A stretch of 64,000 nucleotides of DNA. It comes from Fluctibacter halophilus (GTDB lineage: Bacteria > Pseudomonadota > Gammaproteobacteria > Enterobacterales > Alteromonadaceae). Numbering within the stretch: the stretch's first letter is position 1; every line of letters begins with the position of its first letter. A program made the translations under genes and the position numbers. Of the stretch, positions 63,998 through 64,000 are shown one piece after another. The stretch is from positions 107,980-171,979 of the forward strand of contig NZ_JAJEWP010000001.1 in the NCBI RefSeq assembly GCF_020687825.1, given 5' to 3'. The notes under the pieces are model-generated. The model saw only the letters and a program-made list of their open reading frames with translations. It was not told the DNA's origin and ran no database searches.

Positions 63998-64000
63998 AGG

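Overview
The window is a 64 kb chromosomal segment of a Gram-negative gammaproteobacterium, most likely a marine member of the Alteromonadales or a related order. The main pointers are a sodium-type flagellar motor (PomA/PomB), a Vibrio-like flagellar and chemotaxis operon with the polar-array proteins ParC and ParP, BamD and other outer-membrane functions, MetJ-type met boxes, and two PEP-CTERM proteins with a PrsT-like TPR protein. I see no insertion sequence, prophage, CRISPR array or replication origin. The species assignment is inference.

Layout. 1-11.2 kb is housekeeping: riboflavin synthesis (ribBA, ribH), nusB, thiL, pgpA, an opposing isoprenoid operon (xseB-ispA-dxs), the motor genes pomAB, thiI and a methyltransferase. 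11.2-15.8 kb is accessory: an outer-membrane barrel protein, a membrane-anchored AraC regulator next to a secreted HExxH protein, and an RsgA-type GTPase behind a structured leader. 15.8-23.4 kb is a stress island: a six-gene operon (SDR, FAD oxidoreductase, DUF1365, cfa, chalcone isomerase-like, DUF3833), a LON-domain gene, and the ECF sigma factor/ChrR zinc anti-sigma pair. Three promoter-like sites of the form YGATC-N17-YGTA tie these together.

23.4-33.2 kb holds bamD, rluD, pgeF, a second membrane AraC regulator, a five-gene arsenic operon (arsR-arsC-arsH-acr3-arsN-like) and clpB behind a heat-shock promoter. 33.2-38.9 kb carries the PEP-CTERM components around pssA; both PEP-CTERM genes have sigma-54-type -24/-12 sites. 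38.9-51.3 kb is the flagellar/chemotaxis operon flhA-flhF-flhG-fliA-cheY-cheZ-cheA-cheB-parC-parP-cheW plus a DUF2802 gene, also with a sigma-54 site in front. 51.3-58.3 kb holds a membrane protein, a Tat-exported aldo/keto reductase, and a methionine cluster in which metH is split into two complete reading frames. 58.3-64 kb has a GNAT protein, recX, alaS, csrA, then tRNA-Ser(GCU), two identical tRNA-Arg(ACG) genes with a truncated tRNA-Arg copy between them, and hairpin-rich DNA.

Best candidates for something new: the interrupted tRNA-Arg copy flanked by 29-bp direct repeats; the string of four hairpins at the window end; the leader of the RsgA-type gene (Fur-like box, 12-codon peptide with a strong ribosome binding site, nested stems); a possible Shine-Dalgarno-sequestering element at the end of the stress operon; the split metH; and the triplicated acidic motif in CheA. 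All assignments come from reading the sequence and recalled family knowledge; no database search was run.
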